DNA of 64,000 nt from Pseudomonas sp. ADAK13 (GCF_012935715.1 NZ_CP052860.1:372001-436000), one strand, 5' to 3'; counted from the stretch's first letter, positions 29,101 to 38,702 are shown. Notes: a model not told the origin generated them from the sequence alone. Numbers and translations: made by a program.

Positions 29101-29429
29101 AAGCACCCGTGGTTGCCGAAGTCGCCGCTCCGGTGGTTGAAGCCGCTCCGGTCAGCGCCCTGACCGAAAACGGTCGTGCGCCGAACGACCCGCGTGAAGT
29201 GCGTCGTCGTCGCAAGGAAGCTGAAGCAGCTGCCGCTGCTGCCAAGGCCGCTGCCGAAGCAGCTCCAGCCGTCGCTGAAGTGGTCGAAGCAGCTCCTGCT
29301 CCGGTTACCGAGGCCGTGGTTGAGCACACTGCCCCTGTCGTCGACGAGAACGTGCGTTCCGTTGAAGAAGTGGTAGAGCACCAGCCTAAAGCCCTGGAAG
29401 AAGAGCACGAGCCTAAACCCCTCGTCTGA
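26175..29429 (+). CDS. rne: Ribonuclease E
   Basis: The 1084-residue endoribonuclease organises the RNA degradosome. The N-terminal catalytic half has the S1 domain ([22 protein letters not shown] near residue 40). The DNase I-like site has ligands in [15 protein letters not shown] and IVIDFIDM, near residues 303 and 345, and the zinc link CPRCNGTG is near residue 401. The non-catalytic half is low complexity: an arginine-rich part with repeated EERAPRE units (about residues 595-725), followed by a long Ala/Val/Glu/Pro tail. The ATG at 26175 gives the family start [10 protein letters not shown]. Confidence 0.96.
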   Translation: MKRMLINATQPEELRVALVDGQRLYDLDIESGAREQKKANIYKGRITRIEPSLEAAFVDFGSERHGFLPLKEISREYFKKAPEGRVNIKDVLSEGQEVIVQVEKEERGNKGAALTTFISLAGRYLVLMPNNPRAGGISRRIEGEERNELREALNGLIAPADMGLIVRTAGLGRSSEEMQWDLDYLLQLWTAIKEASLDRSAPFLIYQESNVIIRAIRDYLRQDIGEVLIDSVEAQDEALTFIRQVMPQYASKIKLYEDSVPLFNRFQIESQIETAFQRVVELPSGGSIVIDPTEALVSIDINSARATKGSDIEETALQTNLEAAEEIARQLRLRDIGGLIVIDFIDMTPAKNQRAVEEKVRECLEADRARVQVGRISRFGLLEMSRQRLRPSLGESSGIVCPRCNGTGIIRDVESLSLAILRLIEEEALKDRTAEVRAQVPIPVAAFLLNEKRNSITKIELRTRARIVILPNDHLETPHFEVQRLRDDSPEAHVNQSSYEIAAAAAEVEEVQPAAATRTLVRQEAAVKTAPARANAPVPVEAAAPVAAPAALPEPSLFKGLVKSLVSLFATKEEPVAPVVVEKPVTERPARNEERRNGRQQSRNRNGRRDEERKPREERAPREERAPREERQPREAREETPVVAREERAPREERAPRTPRAPREDRKPRGEREERVRELREPLDAAPAVAAAAATVATAEERPARQPREERAPRPPREERQPRAEQAAVAGEEEELLSNEDQQQEDGQENAEGDRPRRRSRGQRRRSNRRERQRDANGNEIEGSEETGEATPAATGEPTGAELAAGLAVTAAVASSVISAPAEAQANEQAEAATAAIQENTVVETPVVEAPVVEATTPVEAPTVPEVEVAPVRHVREVREPQPVAEVVAEPEVVVEPQPVVEAVVQAPVAEPTPEVREVREEQTAFQWTAEPAPVAEVVEAPAPAPVVEEAPAPVAEVVVAAEPVAVVAEPAPVVEAPVVAEVAAPVVEAAPVSALTENGRAPNDPREVRRRRKEAEAAAAAAKAAAEAAPAVAEVVEAAPAPVTEAVVEHTAPVVDENVRSVEEVVEHQPKALEEEHEPKPLV

Positions 29430-29444
29430 TTCCATCGGCCACTA

Positions 29445-29480
29445 AAAAGCCCCGCCTGAGTGATCAGGCGGGGCTTTTTT
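29445..29480. terminator. Bidirectional terminator between rne and the MocA gene
   Basis: AAAAAGCCCCGCCTGA and TCAGGCGGGGCTTTTT form a stem of more than 15 pairs with a four-base loop and T runs on both strands. It ends rne on the plus strand and the MocA-like gene on the minus strand. Confidence 0.92.
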
Positions 29481-29495
29481 ATGTCTGCCCATCAG

Positions 29496-30083
29496 CTAGC
29501 GATAGCTCAGCAAAGCCGGCACGTCCACATCCCACAACACACCGGGATCATCTACCGCCACTTGCTTTAGCGACGCATGGGCAAACAGTGGCTTTGCTCC
29601 ACGATCACCCGTCAGCGCCATTAACGCCGGGCCGAACGAACGGCCAAACCCTACGGGATGCCCGTACTGGCCTGCGTGCACCGGCACACTGATATCGTCT
29701 TCTTCAAGGCCTGCCATCACCTGCTCGATACTCGTGGACAGGATGAACGGCATATCTCCCAGCACCACCAACCAGCCAGCAGACGGCCCGCTGGCCGCCA
29801 CCGCCGCGGCGATGCTGTCGCCCATGCCCGGCGAGCGCAAAAGCAGCACTTCGCAACGGTGCACTTTTGCCAGCCGGATGACCTCCGTGCGATCCGGCGA
29901 CGTCACCAGCCAACGCCTGCTAACCGTCGGCGGCAAATTCACCAGCACCTGTTCGATCACCGGCCGCGTGATGCCATCCCGGCCCACGCAAGGCGCCAGC
30001 AACTTGTCCTGATCCGCGCCCGCCTCGGCCCGAAAACGACTGCCCTGCCCCGCCGCCAGGATGATCGCGGTGACGCCCGTCAA
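29496..30083 (-). CDS. MocA-type molybdenum cofactor nucleotidyltransferase
   Basis: The 195-residue protein has the nucleotidyltransferase start AIILAAGQGSRFR with a metal-site VVLGDMPFI (about residues 108-116) and GHPVGFGRSF. These match the MobA-like/MocA family, which adds CMP to molybdopterin for xanthine-dehydrogenase-type enzymes. Its ATG overlaps the XdhC stop by four bases, so the pair is translationally coupled. No molybdoenzyme structural gene is adjacent. Confidence 0.85.
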   Translation of the reverse strand: MTGVTAIILAAGQGSRFRAEAGADQDKLLAPCVGRDGITRPVIEQVLVNLPPTVSRRWLVTSPDRTEVIRLAKVHRCEVLLLRSPGMGDSIAAAVAASGPSAGWLVVLGDMPFILSTSIEQVMAGLEEDDISVPVHAGQYGHPVGFGRSFGPALMALTGDRGAKPLFAHASLKQVAVDDPGVLWDVDVPALLSYR

Positions 30084-31066
30084 CTGACTACTGCCTGCAA
30101 CGGCTTTTTCTGCAACAGATCAATCCCGTTCTTGATGGCGACGATTTCTGCCATCAACGACAAGGCGATCTCCGCCGGCGTATGGCTGCCGATATGCAGG
30201 CCGATAGGGCCATGCAACCGCGCAATGGCCTCCGCACTCAACCCCAGCGCCGCAAGGTTCTCCCGGCGTTTCTGGCTGTTGACCCGCGAACCCAGGGCGC
30301 CAATATAGAACGCCTTGGAATTGAGGGCCGTCAGCAGCGCCATGTCATCCAGGCGCGGGTCATGGGTGAGCGCGACGATGGCGGTGCGTTCATCGGTCTG
30401 GATATTCAGCACCGCTTCATCCGGCATGCCCGGCACAAAGCGCCCGTGTTGCTCTTCCCAGCCATAGACAAACTCCTGGCGCGGGTCGCAGATCAGCACT
30501 TCGAAATCCAGCAACCGCGCCATTTCCGCCACATAGCGTGACAGTTGGCCCGCGCCGATCAGCAGCAGGCGCCAGCGCGGGCCATAAATCGCTCGCAATC
30601 GGTCACCGTCGAAGGTGACCGTATCGGTCTTGCTCGCACCGCTCAGCACCACCTCACCGGTGGCCAAGTCCAACTCGCGGGCGACTATCTCGTGCGCCTC
30701 GCAACGCGCCAGCAGTTCAGCGACCCAACCCGGATCGCCCACCCGCTCCTCCGTCAGGCGCAAGGTGCCGCCACAGGGCAGGCCAAACCTTGCGGCCTCA
30801 TCGCGGGTTACGCCATAGGTCACGAGCTGTACAGGCGGCCCGTCATCAGGCAACCGGCCATCCTGCAAACGGGCGATCAAGTCGTCCTCAATGCACCCGC
30901 CCGACACCGAGCCAATCACCACCCCATCGCCACGCAAGGCCAGCATGGCCCCCGGTGGGCGCGGCGCGCTGCCCCACGTCTGGACCACGCTGTACAGCAC
31001 CACCCGCTGCCCGGCGCGGCGCCATTCCAGCACGCTGCGCAATACATTCAGATCGACACTGTCCAT
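30080..31066 (-). CDS. XdhC family molybdoenzyme maturation factor
   Basis: The 328-residue protein has the N-terminal XdhC/CoxI domain (TWGSAPRPPGAMLAL, SVSGGCIED). A C-terminal Rossmann-like domain follows (LLLIGAGQLSRYVAEMA, ALTHDPRLDDMAL, YIGALGSRVNSQKR). XdhC proteins bind the molybdenum cofactor and insert it after sulfuration. The ATG at 31066 is preferred because it starts the conserved domain. It is coupled to the MocA-like gene, and the two form a maturation cassette whose client enzyme must be elsewhere. Confidence 0.87.
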   Translation of the reverse strand: MDSVDLNVLRSVLEWRRAGQRVVLYSVVQTWGSAPRPPGAMLALRGDGVVIGSVSGGCIEDDLIARLQDGRLPDDGPPVQLVTYGVTRDEAARFGLPCGGTLRLTEERVGDPGWVAELLARCEAHEIVARELDLATGEVVLSGASKTDTVTFDGDRLRAIYGPRWRLLLIGAGQLSRYVAEMARLLDFEVLICDPRQEFVYGWEEQHGRFVPGMPDEAVLNIQTDERTAIVALTHDPRLDDMALLTALNSKAFYIGALGSRVNSQKRRENLAALGLSAEAIARLHGPIGLHIGSHTPAEIALSLMAEIVAIKNGIDLLQKKPLQAVVS

Positions 31067-31142
31067 CAGGCGTTCGCCTCCTGCCAATCTTCCATGAGCT
31101 GATAAAAATATTGATAGTCAGCTAAGTTAACTCAGCGGAAAT

Positions 31143-31167
31143 AAAAAAGCCCTGCAATGCAGGGCTT
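31143..31167 (-). terminator. Terminator of the comEC-to-murB operon
   Basis: The palindrome AGCCCTGCAATGCAGGGCT is preceded on the plus strand by six A residues, which read as T6 after the stem on the minus strand. It lies just after the murB stop at 31192. Confidence 0.85.
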
Positions 31168-31191
31168 GGTGCGTCAAAAAACAAGCTTAGT

Positions 31192-32211
31192 TCAATAGCG
31201 ATTGGGCTCCATTTCCAGCACAACCTGGAAACGCTTTTCGATGTCCTGCTGGATACGTAGCGCCAGGCCGGCAATGTCCTGGCCGGTGGCCGCGCCGTAG
31301 TTCACCAGCACCAGTGCCTGCAAGCGATGCACACCGGCGTCTCCCTCGCGAAAGCCCTTCCAGCCAGCCTTGTCGATCAGCCAGCCGGCGGCCAGTTTCA
31401 TCTGCCCGTCGGCCTGGGGGTAAGCCACCAAGTCCGGGTATTGACGCTGCAACTCGGCGGCCAGCGCCTGGGACACCAGCGGGTTCTTGAAGAAGCTGCC
31501 AGCATTGCCGAGCACCGCCGGGTCCGGGAGCTTCTCGCTTCGAATACTGCAAATGGCCCGGCTGACGTCGCTGGGGGTGGCCTGCGTAACGCCTTGCTCG
31601 GTCAGGCGCTGTTGCACCGGCCCGTACTCAAGCTTCAGGTGCACGGCGCGACTCAAGGCAAAGCGCACCCTAAGGATCAGCCAGCGGCCGGTTTCGTGCT
31701 TGAACAGGCTGTCGCGGTAGGCAAAGTTGCACTCGGCCAGGCTGAAATCCCGCAGCTCGCCGGTCTGGCGGTCGAGGGCAGTCAGGCCGGCGAACACGTC
31801 CTTGATCTCCACCCCGTAGGCGCCGATGTTCTGCATTGGTGCGGCACCAACCGTGCCCGGAATGAGGCTGAGGTTTTCCAGGCCGGAAAAGCCCTGGGCC
31901 AACGTCCACAGTACAAAGGGATGCCAGGCTTCGCCGGCTTCGGCTTCGACCACGACGTGCACGCCTTCATCCTGCACTACCCGAATGCCGTGGCTGGCCA
32001 TGCGCAGCACCAGCGCGTCGATGTCCTGGGTCAACAGCAAATTGCTGCCACCACCAATCACCAGCAATGGCAGCTGTTCCCCGGCGGCGTAGGCCAACGC
32101 CTCACGCACGTCCGCGTCGTTGTGGGCCTCGGCAAACAGCCGGGCACGCACGTCGATGCCAAAGCTGTTGAACGGCTTGAGGGAAACCTGTGCCTGCACC
32201 TGCAACGTCAT
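31192..32211 (-). CDS. murB: UDP-N-acetylmuramate dehydrogenase
   Basis: The 339-residue flavoprotein reduces UDP-GlcNAc-enolpyruvate to UDP-MurNAc. The FAD-binding segment is LVIGGGSNLLL and the second motif is IPGTVGAAPMQNIGAYG. The proton-donor Ser lies in NAGSFFKNP, and the final Glu in VVLEMEPNRY. This is the E. coli-like type I enzyme. The start overlaps the phosphatase stop by four bases. It is the last gene of the operon. Confidence 0.94.
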   Translation of the reverse strand: MTLQVQAQVSLKPFNSFGIDVRARLFAEAHNDADVREALAYAAGEQLPLLVIGGGSNLLLTQDIDALVLRMASHGIRVVQDEGVHVVVEAEAGEAWHPFVLWTLAQGFSGLENLSLIPGTVGAAPMQNIGAYGVEIKDVFAGLTALDRQTGELRDFSLAECNFAYRDSLFKHETGRWLILRVRFALSRAVHLKLEYGPVQQRLTEQGVTQATPSDVSRAICSIRSEKLPDPAVLGNAGSFFKNPLVSQALAAELQRQYPDLVAYPQADGQMKLAAGWLIDKAGWKGFREGDAGVHRLQALVLVNYGAATGQDIAGLALRIQQDIEKRFQVVLEMEPNRY

Positions 32212-32672
32212 AACCGGCCCTTCAATTCAATCACCAACAAGTCACAGGCGCGCTCGATCAGGTCGAGGACAGTTTCGAAGCCCTGGTCGCCTTCGTAGTA
32301 AGGGTCCGGCACCTCATCCACCACCGAGTCGTAACGGCGCAGGAACAGGTCCAGGTCCGCCTTGCCCTGGGCCGGCTGCATGGCCTTGAGGTTGCGCAGG
32401 TTGCTCTGGTCCATGGCCAGGATCAGGTCGTAGCGGGAAAAGTCCGCACGCGACACCTGCTGTGCACGCTGGGCCGACAAGTCGTAGCCACGCTGCAGCG
32501 CCGCTCGCTGGCTGCGCTTGTCCGGCGGGTTGCCGACGTGCCATTCACCGGTGCCGGCCGACGCCACTTCAACCTGATCAGCTAGGCCGGCTTCACGCAG
32601 TTTGTGACGCAACACGCCTTCTGCCGTGGGCGAACGGCAGATATTGCCCAGGCAGACGAACAGAACCTGCAT
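32208..32672 (-). CDS. Low-molecular-weight protein tyrosine phosphatase
   Basis: The 154-residue protein has the phosphate loop CLGNICRS (residues 7-14, a CX5R motif) and the general-acid Asp123 in VPDPYYEG. Bacterial relatives (Wzb, Etp, PtpA) dephosphorylate tyrosine kinases that control polysaccharide export. No partner kinase is nearby, so the target is unknown. It overlaps kdsB by one base and murB by four, and so is made with the wall and LPS enzymes. Confidence 0.9.
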   Translation of the reverse strand: MQVLFVCLGNICRSPTAEGVLRHKLREAGLADQVEVASAGTGEWHVGNPPDKRSQRAALQRGYDLSAQRAQQVSRADFSRYDLILAMDQSNLRNLKAMQPAQGKADLDLFLRRYDSVVDEVPDPYYEGDQGFETVLDLIERACDLLVIELKGRL

Positions 32673-33436
32673 CAGGCCCCCAGCAGGCGACGGACGCGCT
32701 CGAGGTCTTCAGGGGTGTCGACACCGGCCGGGGGCGCTTCCAGGGCATCGCCCACGTGAATGCGCACGCCGTGCCACAGGGCCCGCAGTTGTTCCAGGGA
32801 TTCGGTGTTTTCCAGCCAGCACGGACCCCAGCTGACGAAGTCATGCAGGAAACCGGCGCGGTAGGCGTAAATGCCGATGTGGCGGCGGTAAGGCACGCCA
32901 GTCGGCAGCACGTCAGGCTGTTTGGCGAATGCATCCCGCGCCCACGGCAAGGTGGAGCGGCTGAAGGTCAGCGCCAGGCCATTGATGTCGCTGACCACTT
33001 TCACCACGTTGGGGTTGAACAGGGTCTCGATGTCTTCAATCGGCTCGGCCAGGGTCGCCATGCGGGCTTCGCCATGGGCTGCCAGGTTGGCTGCGACCTG
33101 ATCGATCACGCAGGGCGGAATCAACGGTTCGTCGCCTTGCACGTTGACCACGATGGCGTCGGCCGCCAGCCCCAGCTTGGTGGCCACTTCGGCCAGGCGG
33201 TCGGTGCCGGAATTGTGGTCTTCACGGGTCAGCACCGCTTCGGCGCCAAAGCGTTTGCAGGCCTCGATGATGCGCGGATCATCGGTGGCTACCACCACCC
33301 GCTCGGCGCTGCTTTTGCAGGCCTGTTCCCACACCAGCTGGATCATCGGCTTGTCGCCGATCAGCTGCAGCGGTTTGCCGGGCAGGCGAGTGGAGGCGTA
33401 GCGGGACGGGATGACAACGGTGAAGGCGGTGGTCAT
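32672..33436 (-). CDS. kdsB: 3-deoxy-manno-octulosonate cytidylyltransferase
   Basis: The 254-residue enzyme activates KDO with CTP for lipopolysaccharide. It has the signature [16 protein letters not shown] at residues 8-23 and [13 protein letters not shown], then ATLAEPI. It overlaps the ycaR stop by four bases and is followed by the phosphatase with a one-base overlap. Confidence 0.95.
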   Translation of the reverse strand: MTTAFTVVIPSRYASTRLPGKPLQLIGDKPMIQLVWEQACKSSAERVVVATDDPRIIEACKRFGAEAVLTREDHNSGTDRLAEVATKLGLAADAIVVNVQGDEPLIPPCVIDQVAANLAAHGEARMATLAEPIEDIETLFNPNVVKVVSDINGLALTFSRSTLPWARDAFAKQPDVLPTGVPYRRHIGIYAYRAGFLHDFVSWGPCWLENTESLEQLRALWHGVRIHVGDALEAPPAGVDTPEDLERVRRLLGA

Positions 33437-33618
33437 TTATCCAGGCGCTCGTCGGTGGTCAGGGTGCGGGCTTCGCTTTCGAGCATTACCGGAATGCCAT
33501 CACGGATCGGGTAAGCCAGGCCGGCGCCCTTGCTGATCAGCTCGGTTTTGTCGGCGCTGAGCTTGAGCGGGCCTTTGCAGATCGGGCAAGCAAGGATATC
33601 GAGCAGTTTGGTGTCCAT
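33433..33618 (-). CDS. Trm112 family small protein (YcaR-like)
   Basis: The 61-residue protein begins [18 protein letters not shown], with one Cys-x2-Cys pair, and continues [18 protein letters not shown], the UPF0434/Trm112 signature. Eukaryotic Trm112 activates methyltransferases; the bacterial protein has no proven role. It is conserved between lpxK and kdsB in gamma-proteobacteria. The second zinc-binding Cys pair is absent, as is usual in this subgroup. Confidence 0.88.
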   Translation of the reverse strand: MDTKLLDILACPICKGPLKLSADKTELISKGAGLAYPIRDGIPVMLESEARTLTTDERLDK

Positions 33619-33642
33619 GAGTGTGTCCTGGAGAGCAGCGTT

Positions 33643-34653
33643 TTAAGGCAAAAGGCGGGCGGGCAGCAAGCGCATCAACTGCGTGTCGAACCAGGCGACA
33701 AACGCCGGTGACGGTGCCGCGTCCACCGCAAGGTACCACCAGTCGGGCCTGGCAAAGGCGCGGCACTTCACCGCGTCCTTTTCAGTCATGACCAACGGCA
33801 GTGCCGGTGTGAAATTCAAGACCTCGGCGCTGTAGGGCGCGTGGTCGGCAAAAGCATGGGGTATTGGGCGCCAGTGTAGCGTTTCAAGGGTGTTGAAGAA
33901 ACGTTGCGGGTTACCGATGCCGGCCACCGCATGCACCTGCTGCCCCACCGGAAAGTGATCCACGGGTTTGCGCTCGCCGGTGTGCAGGTTGACCAGCGTG
34001 GTGGGCAGCAGACGGAAGGCAAAGCCATCCTCGCGGTCAGCGCCTGCGCCGTTGTAAAGCAGCGCATCGACGCTCTGCAAACGCTCGGCCGGCTCGCGCA
34101 ACGGGCCCGCCGGCAGGCAACGGCGATTGCCGAGCCCACGGGCGGCGTCAATCAACACCAGCTCCAGGTCACGGGCCAGGCGGTAATGTTGCAGGCCGTC
34201 GTCGGAAAGAATCAGATCCAGGGTTTCGCTGGCCAGCAGCGCTTTTACGGCGCGACTGCGGTCGGGGTCGATCATCAGCGGTACGCCGCTGCGTTGTACG
34301 ATCAACAGCGGTTCATCCCCCGCCACCGCAGCGGTATCACTGGCTTCAACGCGCCATGGAAATTGTGGCGGTTTTGCGCCATAACCCCGGCTGACCACGC
34401 CGACGCGCAAGCCGCTGCGCTGGCAATGGTCGATCAGCCAAAGAATCAGGGGGGTCTTGCCGGTGCCACCGACGGTGATATTACCGACGACCACAACCGG
34501 CACCGGCGACTGATAGATCTCGCCCTCGCCCGCCAGGAACCGCGCACGTTTGCGCTGCACTACACCGCGATAGAGGGATTCCAGCGGCTGCAGCAACGCC
34601 AGCGCCGGATGGCCTTCGTACCAGGCCTTGAGCAAACGATCGGTGATGGCCAT
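33643..34653 (-). CDS. lpxK: Tetraacyldisaccharide 4'-kinase
   Basis: The 336-residue inner-membrane-associated kinase phosphorylates the lipid A precursor. Its Walker A is [14 protein letters not shown] (about residues 56-69). The Walker B and DDGLQH motif [21 protein letters not shown] is intact. It overlaps the exbD stop by one base. Confidence 0.94.
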   Translation of the reverse strand: MAITDRLLKAWYEGHPALALLQPLESLYRGVVQRKRARFLAGEGEIYQSPVPVVVVGNITVGGTGKTPLILWLIDHCQRSGLRVGVVSRGYGAKPPQFPWRVEASDTAAVAGDEPLLIVQRSGVPLMIDPDRSRAVKALLASETLDLILSDDGLQHYRLARDLELVLIDAARGLGNRRCLPAGPLREPAERLQSVDALLYNGAGADREDGFAFRLLPTTLVNLHTGERKPVDHFPVGQQVHAVAGIGNPQRFFNTLETLHWRPIPHAFADHAPYSAEVLNFTPALPLVMTEKDAVKCRAFARPDWWYLAVDAAPSPAFVAWFDTQLMRLLPARLLP

Positions 34654-35081
34654 CAGGGTTGGCTCGCCGCCTCGACGGTGGTCATGCGCAAATGGCTGAA
34701 GCCGAGCTTGCCGGCAGCGTCCATCGCAGTGATCACGGCCTGGTGCTTGGTGTTGCCATCGGCACTGATGGAAAGTGGCAGGCTGGTATCGCCACCCGAC
34801 TCTTTCTGCAGTGCCTCCATCAGGCTGGCCAGGTCGTTTTTCTCCAGCAGCTGGTTATTCACCGAGAACACGCCGTCGGCACTGATGGCGATGTCCAGTT
34901 GCTTGGCCTGTTGGTCTTCCGCCGGCGAGCCGCTGACGGCTTCCGGCAGGTCGACCCGCAGCTGGGTTTCCCGGGTAAAGGTGGTGGTGACGACAAAAAA
35001 CAGCAGCAGGATAAACACGACGTCGATCAATGACGCCAGGTTGATATCAACGTTTTCCCGTTGCTTGCGGCGAAATTTCAC
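34653..35081 (-). CDS. exbD: ExbD/TolR family biopolymer transport protein
   Basis: The 142-residue protein has one N-terminal membrane helix with the proton-path Asp in [20 protein letters not shown] (residues 14-33). A periplasmic domain with repeated LxISADG strands follows. It pairs with ExbB to use the proton motive force. Being with comEC and lpxK rather than with tonB, it is the second ExbBD pair typical of Pseudomonas (TolQ2-like). It overlaps exbB by four bases. Confidence 0.88.
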   Translation of the reverse strand: MKFRRKQRENVDINLASLIDVVFILLLFFVVTTTFTRETQLRVDLPEAVSGSPAEDQQAKQLDIAISADGVFSVNNQLLEKNDLASLMEALQKESGGDTSLPLSISADGNTKHQAVITAMDAAGKLGFSHLRMTTVEAASQP

Positions 35082-35713
35082 GCGTTGCCCTCAACCAGGT
35101 CCACATCACGGTCGCCCTGCACCACCTCCACCAGCTTGATGGCTTCCTGTTCCATGCCCACCACCAGTTCGTCGATGCGCCGTTGCAGGAACCGGTGGAA
35201 GAACACCGAAGGAATACCAACCATCAGGCCCGCCGCCGTGGTGATCAGGGCCTTGGAAATACCACCGGCCAGCACTGCGGCGTTGGTGGTCATGCCCGAG
35301 CCCATGAAGGAGCTGAAAATATCGATCATGCCCAGCACCGTGCCGAGCAGACCGAGCAAGGGCGCCATGGCGGCGATGGTGCCCAGGGCATTGATATAGC
35401 GCTCCAGTTCATGGATGACCCGGGCGGCGGCCTCTTCAATGCATTCCTTCATGATCTCGCGACCATGCTTGGAGTTGGCAAGGCCGGCGGCGAGGATTTC
35501 ACCCAGGGGTGAGTTGGCCCGCAGCTCCTTGAGTTTTGCCTTGTCGAGCTGCTTGTTCTTGATCCAGCCCCAGACCTGGCCCAGCAGGTGGTCAGGTGTT
35601 ACACGGCTGGCACGCAGGGTCCACAGGCGTTCGGCGATGATGCCGAGTGCGGCGATGGAACTCAAAATGATCGGCAACATCATCCAGCCGCCGGATTTGA
35701 CCAATTCCCACAC
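35078..35713 (-). CDS. exbB: MotA/TolQ/ExbB proton channel family protein
   Basis: The 211-residue protein has three transmembrane helices: a first near residues 10-25 (WMMLPIILSSIAALGII), and a second and third in GTIAAMAPLLGLLGTVLGMI and ALITTAAGLMVGIPSVFF. The latter two carry the family Thr residues of the proton path. The start is the GTG at 35713, supported by AAGGGGA 7 bases upstream; the frame before it has no homology. It forms a complex with the ExbD encoded next. Confidence 0.88.
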   Translation of the reverse strand: MWELVKSGGWMMLPIILSSIAALGIIAERLWTLRASRVTPDHLLGQVWGWIKNKQLDKAKLKELRANSPLGEILAAGLANSKHGREIMKECIEEAAARVIHELERYINALGTIAAMAPLLGLLGTVLGMIDIFSSFMGSGMTTNAAVLAGGISKALITTAAGLMVGIPSVFFHRFLQRRIDELVVGMEQEAIKLVEVVQGDRDVDLVEGNA

Positions 35714-35744
35714 AGTGAATGTCCCCTTGAAAAAGTGCGCCACT

Positions 35745-38048
35745 TTACCATAAGGGTCCGGTGGAAGGGCTGGCCTGCCCCAGCGCATCCTGTCGCAGGG
35801 GCCGGTCTTTGGTAACGCTGTTTTGCGGCAGGTGCTCACGCCAGAAACGCCGCTGGCTGCGCGCGGCCACGGGCGGCTGGAAGGAGCCCAGTTGCAGGCG
35901 AAGCGCGCCTTGTTCGGCACTGTCGTAAATCGCAGCGCCCACCGCCTGGTAACGCTCCAGCACTTGAGGATGGGGGTGGCCAAAGGCATTGCTGCGACCC
36001 CGTGAAATCAAAACGGCCTTGGGCGCGAGGCGCTGTAGAAATGGCCCCGACGACGAACTGCGACTGCCATGGTGGGGCGCCTGCAACCAATCGACAGGGG
36101 CGCCCAAAGGCGTGGCCAGTAATGCCCGCTCGGCTTCCCGGTCAATATCCCCGGTCAGCAACAACCGCTCGCCATTGGCCTGCACCCGCAACACACAGGA
36201 CATCTGGTTACCGTCCGTCGCATCAGGCCATTGCCACAATTCGAACGTCACGCCATCCCATTCCCATTGCTCGCCGCTGACACACGCTTGAGTACCGAGC
36301 GCCGCCGGTAGCCGCTCGGTCTCACCGCCCACCACACGCTTGATCGGCAGCCCTTGGGCGACAGCCAACGCACCACCGGCATGATCGGCGTCGGCGTGAC
36401 TGAGCAGCATCAGGTCCAGCCCGGTGACACCCAGCTTGCGCAACGCGGGCAGTACGACACGAGCGCCGAGATCGAACTCGCCGGACCGTGGCCCGGCGTC
36501 ATACAGCAGCACGTGGTTGCGGGTACGCAGGATGATCGACAACCCTTGGCCGACATCCAGTTGCACCACCTCGACCCGCCCGTGAGGTACCGTTTCCCGA
36601 GGTGGAAACACCGCCAGCAGCAACATCGGCCAGCCCAACAGTCGAAACGGGACGCCCTTGGGTAGCAATAACAGGACTGCCCCCAACACGCTGACCAGCC
36701 ATAACCCCACGGGGACCTGGGCCGGGAGCCAGGCCGGCACGTACTGCGCCAGCAGCGCCAGGGCGTTGAACAGCCAATCCAGCGTGCCGCCCGCCAGCCA
36801 CAACAAACCCTCACCTATATAAGGCAACGGCAATAACGCCGTCCCCAGCAGCGCCAGGGGCAATACCACCAGGCTGATCCACGGCACCGCCACCAGATTG
36901 GCCAGCGGCCCGCTCAGGCTGATGGGCAGGCCGAGCACCAGCAGCAGCGGAAACAGACCGATGGCAATCAACCATTGGGCACGGGTCCAGGCCTGCCAGG
37001 CACTCCAGGGGCCCAGTCGACCGCTGAACGCCAGGATCAGCACCGCGACGGCCGCAAAAGACAGCCAGAACCCCGGTTGCAGGCTCGCCAGCGGTTCGAG
37101 GACCAGCACTGCGTTCAGCGCCAAGAGCAGCGGCCACCAGATCCCCAGGTGGCGAAACCTCAGCCGCCACAGCAGGACCAATCCCACCATCACGCAAGCC
37201 CTTTGCACCGGCACCTCGAAGCCCGCCAGCAAGCCGTAGCCCAGCGCGGCGGCGAACCCCAGCCCGCAGGCCCAGGGCAGCCACGGCAAGGGTTTCGGCC
37301 AACACCCGTAGCGCGCCAGACCGGCGACCAGGCCATAGATCAACCCCGCCAGCAGGCCGATATGCTGGCCGGAAATCACCAATAGATGAACGGTGCCGGT
37401 GTCTTGCAGAACCCGCCAATCCTCGGCGGCCAAGCCTGAACCATCCCCAAGCACCAACGCTGCCAGGCCCGCCTCTCGCCCCTGGGCATCCACCGCCAGC
37501 AGCCGCTGGCGAATCCCGTCGCGCCAGGCATGTCGCGCAGGCGCCAGCCGCTGGCCGTCCTTGACCGAGCCGGTGGCGCCGATCCGCTGGGTCAGCAGCC
37601 AGGCTTCATAGTCAAAGCCCTCGGTATTGAGCAAGCCGGAAGGACGTTTGAGGGTGACGGCCAGCCGCCAGCGCTCGCCGCTCTGAACCGGCGGCCCGCC
37701 GCGCCACGACACCCGAATACGCTTGGGCAGCAGGTCCTTGCGTGACCGGCTGTCGGTCAGTTCGAAGCGCACACCGTCAGCCGTCTGCTGCGGCAGCCCG
37801 GTCACACGCCCTTCCAGCCAACGGGTCTGGCCATCCAGACGCGGCGCCAGCCGGTCATCCAGTGCCCACTGCGCACTGAGGCACGCCCAGCCCAACCCGA
37901 GCAGGAAAAACGCCAGCGGATAGGTGCGAAAAGGCAACAGCATCAGGGCCAGCACCGGTATCAACAGCAACCAGCCGCTGGACGGCAACGCGGGTAAAAA
38001 GCGCAAGGCGAGCAGCCCCAACGCCAGTGCGAACATCCCTGTTCTCAT
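35745..38048 (-). CDS. DNA internalization-related competence protein ComEC/Rec2
   Basis: The 767-residue membrane protein has an N-terminal ComEC domain with soluble OB-like part (TRWLEGRVTGLPQQTADGVRF). The multi-helix Competence domain (HLLVISGQHIGLLAGL) follows. A C-terminal metallo-beta-lactamase domain carries HADADHAGG and APHHGSRSSSS. ComEC forms the inner-membrane channel for single-stranded DNA in transformation. Intact length suggests function. It heads the operon ending in murB, with a 31-base gap to exbB. Confidence 0.9.
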   Translation of the reverse strand: MRTGMFALALGLLALRFLPALPSSGWLLLIPVLALMLLPFRTYPLAFFLLGLGWACLSAQWALDDRLAPRLDGQTRWLEGRVTGLPQQTADGVRFELTDSRSRKDLLPKRIRVSWRGGPPVQSGERWRLAVTLKRPSGLLNTEGFDYEAWLLTQRIGATGSVKDGQRLAPARHAWRDGIRQRLLAVDAQGREAGLAALVLGDGSGLAAEDWRVLQDTGTVHLLVISGQHIGLLAGLIYGLVAGLARYGCWPKPLPWLPWACGLGFAAALGYGLLAGFEVPVQRACVMVGLVLLWRLRFRHLGIWWPLLLALNAVLVLEPLASLQPGFWLSFAAVAVLILAFSGRLGPWSAWQAWTRAQWLIAIGLFPLLLVLGLPISLSGPLANLVAVPWISLVVLPLALLGTALLPLPYIGEGLLWLAGGTLDWLFNALALLAQYVPAWLPAQVPVGLWLVSVLGAVLLLLPKGVPFRLLGWPMLLLAVFPPRETVPHGRVEVVQLDVGQGLSIILRTRNHVLLYDAGPRSGEFDLGARVVLPALRKLGVTGLDLMLLSHADADHAGGALAVAQGLPIKRVVGGETERLPAALGTQACVSGEQWEWDGVTFELWQWPDATDGNQMSCVLRVQANGERLLLTGDIDREAERALLATPLGAPVDWLQAPHHGSRSSSSGPFLQRLAPKAVLISRGRSNAFGHPHPQVLERYQAVGAAIYDSAEQGALRLQLGSFQPPVAARSQRRFWREHLPQNSVTKDRPLRQDALGQASPSTGPLW

Positions 38049-38183
38049 GGATCTTTCCTTGAAAGCGACCCAATGAGTCTTAGCCGGGCTACCGATGCGG
38101 CCTATTATTATTTGTCACAAAGTCTGAATTTCCCGTTCGTAGAATGCGGGCATACTTGCCCCTCGAACTGACCTGGACCCCTT

Positions 38184-38699
38184 ATGCCACGGCGCTTATT
38201 CAAACGGTACATGCCCGATCCGACCAGCATTCGGGAACACAAGTCCTTACGCTTTCTCGGCAAATTGCTGCATGACCCGAACCTCTGGCACCTCAATCGG
38301 CATTCGGTCGCGCGGGCCATGGCGGTGGGCCTGTTCGCGGCATTTATCCCTATTCCCTTGCAGATGCTGCTGGCCGCGGTCCTCGCCATCAGCGTGCGCG
38401 GCAACATGCCGATTGCCGTCAGCCTGGTCTGGCTGACCAACCCGCTGACCATGCCGCCGGTGTTCTTCTGCACCTACATGACCGGCGCCTGGCTGATGAA
38501 CGTGCCCCCCCGCAGCCTGCCCGATGAGTTGACCTGGGAATGGATCAGCGGGCAGTTGTCGACGCTCTGGCAACCCTTCCTGCTGGGCTCGGTGGTATTG
38601 GGGCTGGTGATGGCGGCGCTGGGGTATTGCCTGACCATGGGCTACTGGCGCTGGTGGGTGGCCCGCCAGTGGAAACGACGCAAACAGCGCAGGCTGTAG
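38184..38699 (+). CDS. DUF2062 family membrane protein
   Basis: The 171-residue protein has a basic N terminus, then hydrophobic segments (AMAVGLFAAFIPIPLQMLLAAVLAI, GNMPIAVSLVWLTNPLT, LGSVVLGLVMAALGYCL). The WLTNPLTMPP motif is diagnostic for DUF2062. The function is unknown; other members are fused to or near glycosyltransferases. It is divergent from comEC and converges on the histidine kinase gene, with three bases between stops. Confidence 0.83.
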   Translation: MPRRLFKRYMPDPTSIREHKSLRFLGKLLHDPNLWHLNRHSVARAMAVGLFAAFIPIPLQMLLAAVLAISVRGNMPIAVSLVWLTNPLTMPPVFFCTYMTGAWLMNVPPRSLPDELTWEWISGQLSTLWQPFLLGSVVLGLVMAALGYCLTMGYWRWWVARQWKRRKQRRL

Positions 38700-38702
38700 G
38701 CC

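Noticed and set aside
27864..29435. Minus-strand open frame of 523 codons opposite the RNase E tail
   Set aside because: The low-complexity composition (Phe, Thr, Asn, Gly, Arg) mirrors the repeats of the rne C-terminal half on the other strand.
35714..35989. Upstream extension of exbB by 92 codons
   Set aside because: The extension overlaps the end of comEC and lacks homology, while a GTG at 35713 has an AAGGGGA ribosome site and gives the normal protein start.
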